Positions 15,726 through 23,968 of a DNA stretch of 64,000 nucleotides are shown one piece after another. Origin of the DNA: a virus; IMG/VR virus record IMGVR_UViG_3300019776_000693, positions 1-64,000 of that record; one strand, given 5' to 3'. Below the pieces are notes generated by a model. The model ran no database searches, was not told the DNA's origin, and was given only the letters and a program-made list of their open reading frames with translations. The translations under genes and the position numbers were made by a program. Every line of letters starts with the position of its first letter. Positions within the stretch are counted from its first letter, which is position 1.

Positions 15726-15962
15726 ATGAAAACACAAACAGAAATAAACTATAAAGACTTAGATTTAATTATCTACGGTACTTATACAGAAGAATTGAAA
15801 GGTAGAATGTATTATGATGATATGTCAGGTCTTCCTGATAGTAGTTCTAGTTTTGAAATAAGTAAAATTACTGTTGTTGATTCTGATGTTGATATTTCTA
15901 TTCTTTTTTGTGGCGATTATCAAAAAATAGAGGAATTAGTACTTGATAAAATTGAAGATTAA
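15726..15962 (+). CDS. acidic hypothetical protein (78 aa)
   Basis: Beta-rich and acidic (YDDMSGLPDSSSSFEISKIT). Two bases after the previous stop. Not recognised. A T-tract with GTGGCGA at 15906 is one of the dispersed motif copies. Confidence 0.65.
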   Translation: MKTQTEINYKDLDLIIYGTYTEELKGRMYYDDMSGLPDSSSSFEISKITVVDSDVDISILFCGDYQKIEELVLDKIED

Positions 15963-15983
15963 TTAAAAGTTATATCTAAATAT

Positions 15984-16283
15984 ATGGAAAATGAAATTAT
16001 AGTAGGTTCTAAAAAATTTAAAAATTCAGAAGAATTTAATGATTATGCTTCTGATAAATTTACAGAATTCTTAGAAAATATAACTAATTTTTCTGAGTAT
16101 ACATATCCTGCTGATGGAAACTCACTTTTTGAAGAAGAGGAAGGAATATCTTTTTATTATACAAATAAAGGAATGGTTTTAGTGAGAAGGTGGAAAGCTA
16201 GAATGCAAAAAATTTTTGATAAGTATTTTCCTGAAAGTTATCCTGAATTTGAAGTTAGTTCCACTTATTTTAAAGAATTTTAA
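15984..16283 (+). CDS. acidic hypothetical protein (99 aa)
   Basis: Negatively charged alpha/beta protein with a single basic patch (VRRWKARMQKIFDKYFP). Nothing family-specific visible. Confidence 0.65.
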   Translation: MENEIIVGSKKFKNSEEFNDYASDKFTEFLENITNFSEYTYPADGNSLFEEEEGISFYYTNKGMVLVRRWKARMQKIFDKYFPESYPEFEVSSTYFKEF

Positions 16284-16292
16284 ATAAATTAT

Positions 16293-16529
16293 ATGATACA
16301 TGAAATTACAAATGAACTTTCAAAATTAGGAATAGTTCAATCAATAAAAAATGATTATGTTTTTACTCTTTTAATGACTAAAGATAAACAGGATTTAACT
16401 TCAAATGGAATCCCAATGAAAGTATTAGATATAGTTACAAGTTGGGTTGGAAATGAAAAATCTACTATTGAAATTATGAAAAATGAAGAAGATTTTCTAT
16501 TACTTATTTTAAAACCAAAGATTGATTAA
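16293..16529 (+). CDS. hypothetical protein (78 aa)
   Basis: Alpha/beta product with an amphipathic N-terminal helix (HEITNELSKLGIVQSIKND). Directly precedes the spanin-like pair by three bases. Unknown. Confidence 0.65.
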   Translation: MIHEITNELSKLGIVQSIKNDYVFTLLMTKDKQDLTSNGIPMKVLDIVTSWVGNEKSTIEIMKNEEDFLLLILKPKID

Positions 16530-16532
16530 AAT

Positions 16533-16856
16533 ATGACAAAAGAAACTAAAATACTTTATCTTGTTATTGCAGGATTGTTAGTTACTGTTGTTTTTCTTTT
16601 TATGCGCGGTGAGAAAGCTACAAATGAAAATAAAATACTAAAAGAACAAGTAAAAACTGCCGAACAAAAGATAAAAACAGAAGAAAAATTTAGAGAAAAA
16701 GTAAACAATAAACTAGATTCTTTAGATACTAAAATATCAAATACTAAGACAGTTATAAATAATATTACTGTTGAGAGAGATAAGAAGATAGAAGAAGTTA
16801 ATAACTATAATAACGCTGATTTACAGCAATACTTTGATAAAAAATATGGGAAATAA
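16533..16856 (+). CDS. putative inner-membrane spanin-like protein
   Basis: 107 aa: short cytoplasmic N-terminus, one transmembrane helix (ILYLVIAGLLVTVVFLFM, residues 7-25), then a long periplasmic coiled coil (ENKILKEQVKTAEQKIKTEE onward). This is the i-spanin (Rz-like) topology. It overlaps the next gene, which encodes a secreted coiled-coil protein, as Rz/Rz1 pairs do. In a Gram-negative host the pair would fuse inner and outer membranes at lysis. Spanins share little sequence, so the call rests on topology and pairing. Confidence 0.55.
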   Translation: MTKETKILYLVIAGLLVTVVFLFMRGEKATNENKILKEQVKTAEQKIKTEEKFREKVNNKLDSLDTKISNTKTVINNITVERDKKIEEVNNYNNADLQQYFDKKYGK

Positions 16857-17226
16857 ATTAATATTATTATCAGTTTTATTTTTTAGTCTTTTTATGCGCG
16901 GACAAGAAAAAGATTCAACAATTACTCTATCAACAAGAGTGGCAAGAGAAATTGTAAAGGATTTAGTAAAAGGAGATTATTGTGAAAAGCAAGTAATCGC
17001 GCAAAAAGAATTAATAACACAATTAGAACAAAAGATTGAGTTAAAAGACACTATTATATCTTCTTTTGAACACACAGAAAGATTAAATGAACAGATAAAA
17101 GAAAATTACAAAACTCAATTAAAAAACACGGAAAAAGATTTAAGAAAAGCTAATAGAAAAAATATAGTAAATAAAATACTATTATACAGTTCTTTAGCAC
17201 TTTCAGGATACTTGATACTAAAATAA
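16846..17226 (+). CDS. putative spanin partner: signal peptide, coiled coil, C-terminal membrane segment
   Basis: 126 aa from the ATG at 16846 (a TTG four codons upstream is less likely). N-terminal signal-like segment (LILLSVLFFSLFM), a long coiled coil (KELITQLEQKIELKD, through NTEKDLRKANRKN), and a C-terminal hydrophobic helix (ILLYSSLALSGYLIL). No lipobox Cys is visible after the signal, so it is not a classical Rz1 lipoprotein; the architecture is closer to a u-spanin-like protein. It overlaps the i-spanin-like gene by 11 bases. Both genes encode LFMRG with near-identical DNA around the GCGCGG core. Confidence 0.5.
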   Translation: MGNKLILLSVLFFSLFMRGQEKDSTITLSTRVAREIVKDLVKGDYCEKQVIAQKELITQLEQKIELKDTIISSFEHTERLNEQIKENYKTQLKNTEKDLRKANRKNIVNKILLYSSLALSGYLILK

Positions 17227-17228
17227 AC

Positions 17229-17420
17229 ATGATAAAAAGAAGAGATAAAGAAGGTTTCAACTATGTGTTTATCGATGAAATACCAATAGAATATCAAGGT
17301 AGTTTTATTATGTTTTTATTAGGTGCTTACGTTCCTGCGCCAATAAATAATAGAAAACGTGCTTTTTGGGGAGATTATTATGAATGGTATTGTAAATTAA
17401 ATAGATATGAATATAGATAA
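17229..17420 (+). CDS. hypothetical protein (63 aa)
   Basis: Short basic/aromatic protein with a hydrophobic middle (SFIMFLLGAYVPAPI) that may associate with membrane. Overlaps the next start by 14 bases. Unknown. Confidence 0.65.
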   Translation: MIKRRDKEGFNYVFIDEIPIEYQGSFIMFLLGAYVPAPINNRKRAFWGDYYEWYCKLNRYEYR

Positions 17421-17715
17421 AGCAATAGAAGATATAGTTGAAAATTTTGATTACGAAAAAGTTCACAAAGTAATGAAATTTTTAAATTGGACTTGGTTAG
17501 ATAACCCTGAATCACCTAGTGTTGGTAAGATGGTATTAGAAACATCTAAAGAATTAAAAGATTCTTATAATAAATGTGTGGAAAATAAGTCTAATTATTT
17601 TTGTAAATCGGGAGGTTTTTGTTATAATGTTTTTTGGGATTCAGAAAAACAAGAAGTAGATAGCATTGAATTACAATTTCAAGTAGATAGTTGGGAATAT
17701 AATATTTTTGAATAA
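17407..17715 (+). CDS. hypothetical protein (102 aa)
   Basis: Pattern HKVMKFLNWTWLDNPESPSV with GKMVLETSKELKDSYNKC resembles small phage proteins of unknown role often found among early genes. Three Cys in the C-terminal half. No function assigned. Confidence 0.68.
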   Translation: MNIDKAIEDIVENFDYEKVHKVMKFLNWTWLDNPESPSVGKMVLETSKELKDSYNKCVENKSNYFCKSGGFCYNVFWDSEKQEVDSIELQFQVDSWEYNIFE

Positions 17716-17720
17716 TATAG

Positions 17721-17906
17721 ATGGGTGATTTTATAAATATAGCAAAACAGTATTCTAAAGCAGGTTTTGGTGTTATACCTGTAACAAGTGAAAAAATTCC
17801 TTCAATAAAAAAGTTAGAAAAACTCTCAAAATCAAACGCTTTATGTGTTTCTTCTCAAGTTAGAATGTTGATTAAAAAGGCTGTTGATAATGGAGGAAAT
17901 TTATAA
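17721..17906 (+). CDS. hypothetical protein (61 aa), interrupted-looking gene before the HNH insertion
   Basis: The first 30 residues (FINIAKQYSKAGFGVIPVTSEK) look like the opening of a prim-pol or helicase N-terminus, but the frame stops soon after. The HNH gene at 17890 begins inside its last codons. It could be a complete small protein or the 5' remnant of a longer gene separated from 18665-19588 by insertion of the HNH gene. Not resolvable from one sequence. Confidence 0.5.
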   Translation: MGDFINIAKQYSKAGFGVIPVTSEKIPSIKKLEKLSKSNALCVSSQVRMLIKKAVDNGGNL

Positions 17907-18672
17907 AGTATGTACAAAATGTTTACTTAATAAACCTTTGTCTGATTATGCAAATTGTAAAAGAGGTTTATATAAAAAACAACCAAAATGTAAAGATTGT
18001 AATAGGTTATATAGAGAGCAAAACAGAGAGAAAATAATTGATTATTTAAAAAACTATTATGAAGATAATAAAGAATATCTCACTGAGCAAAATAAAATAC
18101 GTACTCAAAATAATAAGGAAGAAGTAGCATCATATAAAAAGCAATGGTACTTTGAAAATATAGAAAAAATAAAAGCAAGTGCAAGCGATAGATACTTAAA
18201 AAATATAGAAAGTATAAAAACTTATAAAAAAGAATATTATGATAAAAACAAAGAGCAAATACTGTTAAAAAGTAACATACGTAAGAAGAAAAAACTGAAA
18301 GAAGATAATTTATATAATTTATATGTTAAAATATCTAGTACTATAAGAACTTCTTTAAAACGTAAAAAGTCAAAAAGAACTTCTGAAATACTTGGTTGTA
18401 CTACAGAAGAGTTTAAAGCTCATATTGAATCGCAGTTCTTATCTTGGATGTCGTGGGACAATTATGGTAATGTATGTGAAACTTTAGACTACAATTGTTC
18501 GTGGGATTTAGACCATATAATACCTATATCTTTAGCTGAAAACGAAGAAGAAATGTATTTATTAAATCATTGGAGTAATTTTCAACCATTATGTTCTAAA
18601 GTAAATAGATGGGAAAAGAAAGGTAATATCTACCCTTGTACTAATCTTGAATTAAAAATTACCTATGAATAA
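17890..18672 (+). CDS. HNH homing endonuclease
   Basis: 260 aa from the ATG at 17890. The N-terminal Cys cluster (CTKCLLNKPLSDYANCK, then CKDC) is a zinc-ribbon typical of phage HNH proteins. A long repetitive coiled-coil linker with NREKI/NKEQI-type repeats spans about 35-135. The catalytic region is SWDLDHIIPISLA followed by NHWSNFQPLCSKVNRWEKKG, giving the H-H-N set. It overlaps both neighbours (17 bases before, eight after), consistent with an inserted free-standing mobile gene. Likely cuts intron-free or related alleles to spread itself. Confidence 0.88.
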   Translation: MEEIYKVCTKCLLNKPLSDYANCKRGLYKKQPKCKDCNRLYREQNREKIIDYLKNYYEDNKEYLTEQNKIRTQNNKEEVASYKKQWYFENIEKIKASASDRYLKNIESIKTYKKEYYDKNKEQILLKSNIRKKKKLKEDNLYNLYVKISSTIRTSLKRKKSKRTSEILGCTTEEFKAHIESQFLSWMSWDNYGNVCETLDYNCSWDLDHIIPISLAENEEEMYLLNHWSNFQPLCSKVNRWEKKGNIYPCTNLELKITYE

Positions 18673-19588
18673 TTATTTAGATTTAAAATTTCAATGGTAT
18701 CAAAACGGTATTAAAACAATTAAGCCGTCGGGGTATATAACTCTTCAACAACTAATAAATAGTATCATTTCTCCAAAATCTGAAATGATTGAAGCTTTTA
18801 AATTAATTCAGGAAGCAGGTGCTAGAGGAGATAAATCAGAAAAAGACAGATTAAAAGCAGAAAAATTATTTTTTACAACACCATCTGCAATATTCAATCC
18901 TATTAGAAATTATGAGTCAATTCAAAATTTTCTGCCACTAGGTGTTTACGAATATGATGATATAGAACATTGTGAATTACTTAGAGATTATATCTTTGAA
19001 AAAAGAAAAGATTGTATTTTTGCTTTCTGTTCTCCTAGTTTTACAGGAACTAAATTTATATTTTTATTCGGTGAAACTCCTACAAGCATAGAGCACTATA
19101 AGAAATTATGGTTTGGTATCGCACATGATTTAGATAAATTTAAAAACCTTGACATGAGTAATGAACGATGTACACAACCTTTGTACAACAGCTATGACCC
19201 TAATGCAAAATTTAGAGAAGATGCTATTGGTACTATTGTTAAGGGTTATAAAACCAATGCTGTGAAAGAAGTAGAGATTGGAGATATTGAGTTTCCCGAA
19301 GAAGTTAGTGAAGAAGATGTTGAAAAATGTTTTAGTTTAATAACTCACTTAATAGATAGAATTGTAGACTCAGGTCATAATCAGATTGTAAGTACCTCTT
19401 TCACTGCATCGGGACTCTGTGCTTTTTACGGAATTGATACTAATGAGATGTGGGATTTAATAGAAGACAGAATCAGAGATAATAATTATTTAAGCAAAGG
19501 TACAGAGGGTTATCTAAAAACCGCAAAAACAATGTTTAATAAAGGATTAAATTTTCCAACTGAGCTTAAAAAGAAACAAAATGACTAG
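18665..19588 (+). CDS. BT4734/VirE-like primase (archaeo-eukaryotic primase fold)
   Basis: 307 aa. Matches the BT4734-like domain of Bacteroidota mobile elements and phages: N-terminal IKPSGYITLQQLINSI, then LPLGVYEYDDIEHCELLRDY (metal-binding motif I position, here EYDD instead of the more usual DID), then FAFCSPSFTGTKFIFLF (motif II), and a late SNERCTQPLYNSYDPNA segment. The C-terminal third is helical. Would synthesise RNA primers for the family B polymerase and helicase. Whether the upstream 61-aa frame once belonged to it is unclear. Confidence 0.7.
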   Translation: MNNYLDLKFQWYQNGIKTIKPSGYITLQQLINSIISPKSEMIEAFKLIQEAGARGDKSEKDRLKAEKLFFTTPSAIFNPIRNYESIQNFLPLGVYEYDDIEHCELLRDYIFEKRKDCIFAFCSPSFTGTKFIFLFGETPTSIEHYKKLWFGIAHDLDKFKNLDMSNERCTQPLYNSYDPNAKFREDAIGTIVKGYKTNAVKEVEIGDIEFPEEVSEEDVEKCFSLITHLIDRIVDSGHNQIVSTSFTASGLCAFYGIDTNEMWDLIEDRIRDNNYLSKGTEGYLKTAKTMFNKGLNFPTELKKKQND

Positions 19589-19736
19589 AGAACAAAAACT
19601 TTTAAATTTGCTACAACCAAAAGAATACAAAAGTAAAATAAAACTTTATTGTAGAGATAATGAATTTAAAATAAAAAAGTTTGGTGATTTAAAAAACATT
19701 CCTTATATTTGTAGAATAAAAATTGAAGATATATGA
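19581..19736 (+). CDS. small basic hypothetical protein (51 aa)
   Basis: ATG overlaps the primase end by eight bases and the next gene by four. Basic, alpha/beta (LLQPKEYKSKIKLYCRDNEF). Unknown. Confidence 0.6.
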   Translation: MTREQKLLNLLQPKEYKSKIKLYCRDNEFKIKKFGDLKNIPYICRIKIEDI

Positions 19737-20011
19737 ACAAACTAAAAGAACAATTTAAAGAAAAACTATTAGGTCAATTATCAGATGAAAAGACAGAAGT
19801 AGATATTAATAATGCTGTTGATGTGTGTAAGGATTTTACTTTATCTTTTATTTATTTTTTACGCGAAAATTATCATACAGACAAAGAAACATGGACTAAT
19901 ATTAATATTCCTTTAGGATTTCACCAAGATAAAAAGACTTATTATACAGTAAGTACAGAAGAATTATATAATAAATTTTTAGAACAATATGACAGAAATA
20001 TATCATCATAA
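19733..20011 (+). CDS. hypothetical protein (92 aa)
   Basis: Helical N-terminus followed by a strand region (YYTVSTEELYNKFLEQYD). Overlaps both neighbours. An internal T-tract ending ACGCGAAAATT (19861) is one dispersed-motif copy. Not recognised. Confidence 0.68.
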   Translation: MNKLKEQFKEKLLGQLSDEKTEVDINNAVDVCKDFTLSFIYFLRENYHTDKETWTNINIPLGFHQDKKTYYTVSTEELYNKFLEQYDRNISS

Positions 20012-20177
20012 GTTTTCACTTTTTAAATTAGAGAGACCTTACCAAAACAGTACAAATTATGCGGAAATATTATTTACATCTTGTTTTGAGTATATTAATA
20101 CATTTAAAACTTTAAAAGAAGCTAAATCTGTACAAAAAGAATTAAAATATAAATCAATAATTTTACCAAGTTATTAA
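19989..20177 (+). CDS. hypothetical protein (62 aa)
   Basis: Starts 23 bases inside the previous gene. Reads as a short alpha/beta protein (FSLFKLERPYQNSTNYAEIL). Function unknown. Confidence 0.6.
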   Translation: MTEIYHHKFSLFKLERPYQNSTNYAEILFTSCFEYINTFKTLKEAKSVQKELKYKSIILPSY

Positions 20178-20179
20178 CT

Positions 20180-20614
20180 ATGAAAGAATATGTTTTAGGA
20201 TTCGCTTTTGATGAAAAAAGCACAAATGTTGTTCTTATTGAAAAATTAAGACCAAAATGGCAAAAAGGTTTATATAATGCAATAGGAGGTAAAGTCGAAG
20301 ATTTTGATAAATTCCCAGTTGATGCAATGATTCGTGAATTTAATGAGGAGACATCAGTTGATTTATTCCCTAATATTTGGAATCATTTTGCAACAATGAT
20401 TTTTGAAAATGATATCATGGGAGGTAGCGCTAAAATCTATTGTTTTAAAATATTTTCTGATGAGATTTTTCAATGTAAAACCACAGAAGATGAAGAGATA
20501 AGAATTTATAATATTTCCGATTTAGATAAAATTAAAACAACTCCTAATTTAAAAATGCTTGCATATTTAGCACTTTGTGAAAACGTGGAATTTATAGAAT
20601 TAAAAATGAAATAA
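20180..20614 (+). CDS. Nudix hydrolase
   Basis: 144-aa protein with the Nudix fold: N-terminal strand EYVLGFAF, then the Nudix box GGKVEDFDKFPVDAMIREFN, with EET next. The REFNEET core is intact and supplies the catalytic Glu pair, but the spacing from GGKVE is longer than canonical by a few residues. Hydrolyses a nucleoside diphosphate linked to another moiety; could clean damaged nucleotides, process NAD-like cofactors or decap RNA. Neighbours are small unknown genes. Confidence 0.88.
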   Translation: MKEYVLGFAFDEKSTNVVLIEKLRPKWQKGLYNAIGGKVEDFDKFPVDAMIREFNEETSVDLFPNIWNHFATMIFENDIMGGSAKIYCFKIFSDEIFQCKTTEDEEIRIYNISDLDKIKTTPNLKMLAYLALCENVEFIELKMK

Positions 20615-20962
20615 ATGAATAAACTCACAGATAAAGCACTTAAAGATTATACAAAATGGTTAAGTGATTATTCAGAAAAACATCATGGCTTAAAAGGTTG
20701 GATTGAATATGATAATTATTTAGATGAAGTAGAATTACCTGAAACACTACAAAATGCATTGATTATTGAATGGTTAGATTCTGTTAGAATTCATATTTTA
20801 ATCGACTATATAATTGATAAATTTGATATCGAAATAAAAGATTATATAGACTTATTGAAAGAGTGTAAAAAGTATTATTTTACAGAGTTTGATTCGCGCC
20901 AAAAAGCTGTAAACAAAGGAATAGAAAAAGCAAATTTAATTTATAATGAGAAACAGACCTAA
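20615..20962 (+). CDS. hypothetical protein (115 aa)
   Basis: Helical protein with Trp/Tyr-rich N-terminus (KWLSDYSEKHHGLKGWIEYD). Starts one base after the Nudix stop and overlaps the next gene by 17. No known family. Confidence 0.7.
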   Translation: MNKLTDKALKDYTKWLSDYSEKHHGLKGWIEYDNYLDEVELPETLQNALIIEWLDSVRIHILIDYIIDKFDIEIKDYIDLLKECKKYYFTEFDSRQKAVNKGIEKANLIYNEKQT

Positions 20963-21419
20963 ATTATATAGTGGATATCTAAGCGATGAAGAAGCTGAAA
21001 ATCAAGTTGATTTAATAGATGAAGTTAAAAAAGGTTTAAAATTATCTGTTGTTGAAGAAAGTATTTTTGATTCTTTTATTAATCTTTTTTTGGTGGGCGA
21101 TTTAAAAGAACTACAAAGAATAGATGCTATGAATATAGTTATTCGAGAACATGATTATCATGAATTACTAGACTTAATTCCTGAACAAGAAATTAAAGAT
21201 TATGCTGAGGATTACTTAGATATGATTGACAAAGATGACCAAAATACAATAGAAGATTTTACAGATGGGGAGATATTAGCTGAAATTGAAGAAAGAGGTT
21301 TAACACTTTTTACAGAAAATATCTCTATTACAGAAGAATTAGAGATGGAAGAGTGGAATAATCTGTTTTATTCTTTATCTTCGGCGCAAAAAGAAGAATT
21401 AATACAAAAATATAGATGA
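20946..21419 (+). CDS. acidic helical hypothetical protein (157 aa)
   Basis: Highly acidic, rich in Glu, Asp and Leu (AEDYLDMIDKDDQNTIEDF). All-helical by eye. Two copies of the dispersed GC-core motif lie in it (near 21096 and 21382, opposite orientations). Function unknown. Confidence 0.7.
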   Translation: MRNRPKLYSGYLSDEEAENQVDLIDEVKKGLKLSVVEESIFDSFINLFLVGDLKELQRIDAMNIVIREHDYHELLDLIPEQEIKDYAEDYLDMIDKDDQNTIEDFTDGEILAEIEERGLTLFTENISITEELEMEEWNNLFYSLSSAQKEELIQKYR

Positions 21420-21583
21420 GTCCTAAAGAAAAAGCTGAAGAACTTGTAAATAAGATAGAGGATTATTTTCCTTGGGACAGTACTTCAACAGGTAGAACAC
21501 CTATAAAGATAGCTTTATTATTTGTAAAAGAAATACAAAAATTCGGCACACAAAACAAACTAAGAGAACCAATGATATTTTGA
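21416..21583 (+). CDS. small hypothetical protein (55 aa)
   Basis: ATGA overlap with the previous gene. Helical with the segment EKAEELVNKIEDYFPWDS; similar short proteins with AxELV-helix-W are seen in many phages, but none has a known job. Confidence 0.6.
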   Translation: MSPKEKAEELVNKIEDYFPWDSTSTGRTPIKIALLFVKEIQKFGTQNKLREPMIF

Positions 21584-21637
21584 AATATGGTAGAAACAGA
21601 ATTAAATAAAATGTAAATACTAACTAAATAAGTATAA

Positions 21638-22876
21638 ATGAGTAAAAACAAAAACCGCAGATATCGTCTAAAAGATATAGAAGTTGAAAAATTAGGTTTG
21701 TCTCCGAATATTAGCGGAAGATATAGGCTTTCTAAAGAACAGGAAAAAGAATTACAAATAATTAGAAATGTTGACAGTGATTTAAAAAATGATATAGCAA
21801 CATATTCTATTAATTATAAAAACGATAAAGAGAAATCACAAAGAGGTTTTACAGCTATTGATGATAGTGGACAATTAATGTCAATAGAACGTTATTGTGA
21901 ATATTATGGATTAGATGTATCAAAAATACGAAGTTATAAATTGATTTCTCATACGGGATTACCCTTTTATAACTGTGTTTTCTATGAAGAAGTTATTGAA
22001 TCTGCTGTAACAGAAGAAGAATTAAAATTATTAATTTTAAAAGGTTTTAAAGACATAGAATACACCAAGATATACAAAGATAACAAAAATAAAATTGGAG
22101 TTGTTAAAATCGCAGATTTACATCTAGGAAGTTATGTTGATAATTTAATCCGTACTAAAAATTTTTCTATTGATATTTTAGCAAATAAATTATTAGAAGC
22201 TGTAGAAGATATCAATGAAAGAAACTATTCTGAGGTACATGTACATATTCTAGGAGATTTAATTGAATCTTTTACGGGACTTTCTCATAAGAATACTTGG
22301 AAAGGGTTAGATAAAGCTATGGTTGGGGCAGAAGCAGTAAAATTAGTTGTTCAAATTTTACATGATAATTTTTTATCTAAAATTACTAATCTTGGGGAAG
22401 TTAAAGTTGTGGCAGGGAATCACGATAGGGTGACAAGTGACAATAAAGAAGATGTTCAAGGAGGTGCTGCAAGTTTAGTTTGTTGGGGATTAGAATTGAT
22501 TGGTTATTCTGTTGAATTCAACCCTTTAGTTATTACACATACTATTGGAAAAATATCTCATATTTTAACACATGGTCATCACGCATTATCTAAAAAATCT
22601 ACAAAACAATTATGTTGGGACTATGGTATTCAAGGAAATTATAATTTAATTTGTGAAGGGCATTTACATAGTATTATTCAAAAATTAAATATAAACCAAC
22701 GTGACAATTATCAAACTATAAAAGATGATGCTGTAGACCATAGAAGAATGAATTGTCCATCTTTTTTTACAGGAAATTTTTATAGTGAATCTTTAGGTTA
22801 TACTTCTGAGAGTGGTTTTGTTATTGTAGAAGATAATGGTAAAGGCGTTCCTAATGTATTTTATTATGCGATTTGA
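21638..22876 (+). CDS. calcineurin-like metallophosphoesterase with N-terminal HTH-like region
   Basis: 412 aa. Dimetal motifs in order: VVKIADLHLGS (D-x-H), HVHILGDLIES (GD), VVAGNHDR (GNHD), SHILTHGHH (H-G-H) and CEGHLHS (GHxH). The first 140 residues contain a basic segment and SIERYCEYYGLDVSKIRSYK, resembling a helix-turn-helix. The catalytic part resembles SbcD/Mre11-type nucleases and is common in crAss-like and other phages near replication genes. Likely a DNA or nucleotide phosphodiesterase in replication or repair. No SbcC-type partner is seen. Confidence 0.88.
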   Translation: MSKNKNRRYRLKDIEVEKLGLSPNISGRYRLSKEQEKELQIIRNVDSDLKNDIATYSINYKNDKEKSQRGFTAIDDSGQLMSIERYCEYYGLDVSKIRSYKLISHTGLPFYNCVFYEEVIESAVTEEELKLLILKGFKDIEYTKIYKDNKNKIGVVKIADLHLGSYVDNLIRTKNFSIDILANKLLEAVEDINERNYSEVHVHILGDLIESFTGLSHKNTWKGLDKAMVGAEAVKLVVQILHDNFLSKITNLGEVKVVAGNHDRVTSDNKEDVQGGAASLVCWGLELIGYSVEFNPLVITHTIGKISHILTHGHHALSKKSTKQLCWDYGIQGNYNLICEGHLHSIIQKLNINQRDNYQTIKDDAVDHRRMNCPSFFTGNFYSESLGYTSESGFVIVEDNGKGVPNVFYYAI

Positions 22877-22896
22877 TAACAAACTGTTTAACTAAT

Positions 22897-22927
22897 TTGT
22901 ACAATTAATTTTTATTTTGTATACTTG
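22897..22927 (+). promoter_or_regulatory. promoter of the GIY-YIG gene
   Basis: TTTG ending at 22899, 20-base spacer, TATACTTG at 22920-22927 (one mismatch to TAnnTTTG). Starts a transcript with a 120-base structured leader. Confidence 0.65.
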
Positions 22928-22934
22928 TGCTAAT

Positions 22935-23050
22935 AACTTCTTGATGCGAACACTAAGTTAATTTTAAGATATTATTTTTTACCGAGGAACTTCTTTAAAC
23001 AGCTATTCGCATTAGTTGTTTTTAGAAGTTTTCTCATTTTTTAAAACATA
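22935..23050 (+). ncRNA. structured 5' leader, copy 2 (pseudoknot-like RNA motif)
   Basis: ATGCGAA (22944-22950) pairs with TTCGCAT (23006-23012) across 55 bases; ACTAA (22952-22956) pairs with TTAGT (23012-23016), the same pseudoknot order as at 12308. AAGATATTA is at 22966-22974, 22 bases from the 5' arm and 40 from the 3' arm (21 and 40 in copy 1). An extra outer stem AACTTCT/AGAAGTT (22935-22941, 23024-23030) closes this copy. The arms differ in sequence between copies but keep pairing, which supports an RNA structure. Confidence 0.6.
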
Positions 23051-23962
23051 ATGAAAAAAGAAATTATTTGCGGAATCTACAAAATCACTTCTCCATCAGG
23101 TAAAATTTATATTGGACAAAGTAATAATATAACGAAAAGATGGACTAATTACAAAAGTATAAGTAAAAGCAATGATGGGCAACCTAAATTAAAAAACTCT
23201 TTTGATAAATACGGAGTAAACACTCATATATTTGAAGTGATTGAGGAGTGTTGTTTTGAAAACTTAGATTGCAGAGAACGTTATTGGCAAGATTTTTACA
23301 ATGCAACAAATACAGGGTTAAATTGTGTATTAACATCTTGCGGAGATGTGCCTAAAGAAATAGTATCAAATAAAGGAGAAAATCATTCAAGAGCTAAAGT
23401 TTATATAAATTTAGAAACAGGAGTTTTCTATCATGGTATTAGAGAAGCCTCTGAATCTATTTCTCATATAAGCTACAACTCTCTAAAATTTATGTTGCTT
23501 GGTAGATATCTAAACACTTCATATATAGTCAACGCCGATGATTACGTAAATAATCCTGAAACCTACTTACAAGAAAAAGAATATAAAAAAGTAATAAATG
23601 TAAAAACTAGAGAGTTGTACAAATCTGTGATGGATGTAGCTAAGATTTATGGTATAGAAGTTAATAAACTTAGAGACAGGATAACAGCAAAAAATAATAA
23701 GTCAGGTTTTATGTTTTTAGATGAATACGAAAACCACCCAAATAAAGATTCTATATTAAGTAAACCAAAAAATAAAACTAGTAAGTATGTAGGTATTTAC
23801 TATTGTAAAAAAGATAGGAAATGGTTAGCTAAATATAAAAAACAAGGTAAAAATTATACCATAGGTTATTATCCTACAGAAGAGGATGCTTATGCAGGAT
23901 ACAAAGACTATTTTAATAAGTACCCTGAATTAGAGCCAAAAGGTTTCAAACCATTAATTTAA
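23051..23962 (+). CDS. GIY-YIG homing endonuclease with C-terminal DNA-binding modules
   Basis: 303 aa. N-terminal GIY-YIG nuclease: CGIYKITSPSGKIYIGQS (GIY and YIG strands), catalytic Arg in NITKRWTNYK, and a late Glu in LDCRERYWQDFYNA. The middle holds SHISYNSLKFMLLGRY and NVKTRELYKSVMDVAKIYGI, which resemble NUMOD-type helix-turn-helix repeats. The C-terminus (YYCKKDRKWLAKYKKQGKN, then YYPTEEDAYAGY) is AP2-like, as in the two HNH/AP2 proteins. The gene is a self-contained cassette: own promoter, structured leader and terminator. No intron is evident. Confidence 0.9.
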   Translation: MKKEIICGIYKITSPSGKIYIGQSNNITKRWTNYKSISKSNDGQPKLKNSFDKYGVNTHIFEVIEECCFENLDCRERYWQDFYNATNTGLNCVLTSCGDVPKEIVSNKGENHSRAKVYINLETGVFYHGIREASESISHISYNSLKFMLLGRYLNTSYIVNADDYVNNPETYLQEKEYKKVINVKTRELYKSVMDVAKIYGIEVNKLRDRITAKNNKSGFMFLDEYENHPNKDSILSKPKNKTSKYVGIYYCKKDRKWLAKYKKQGKNYTIGYYPTEEDAYAGYKDYFNKYPELEPKGFKPLI

Positions 23963-23968
23963 TCTAAC

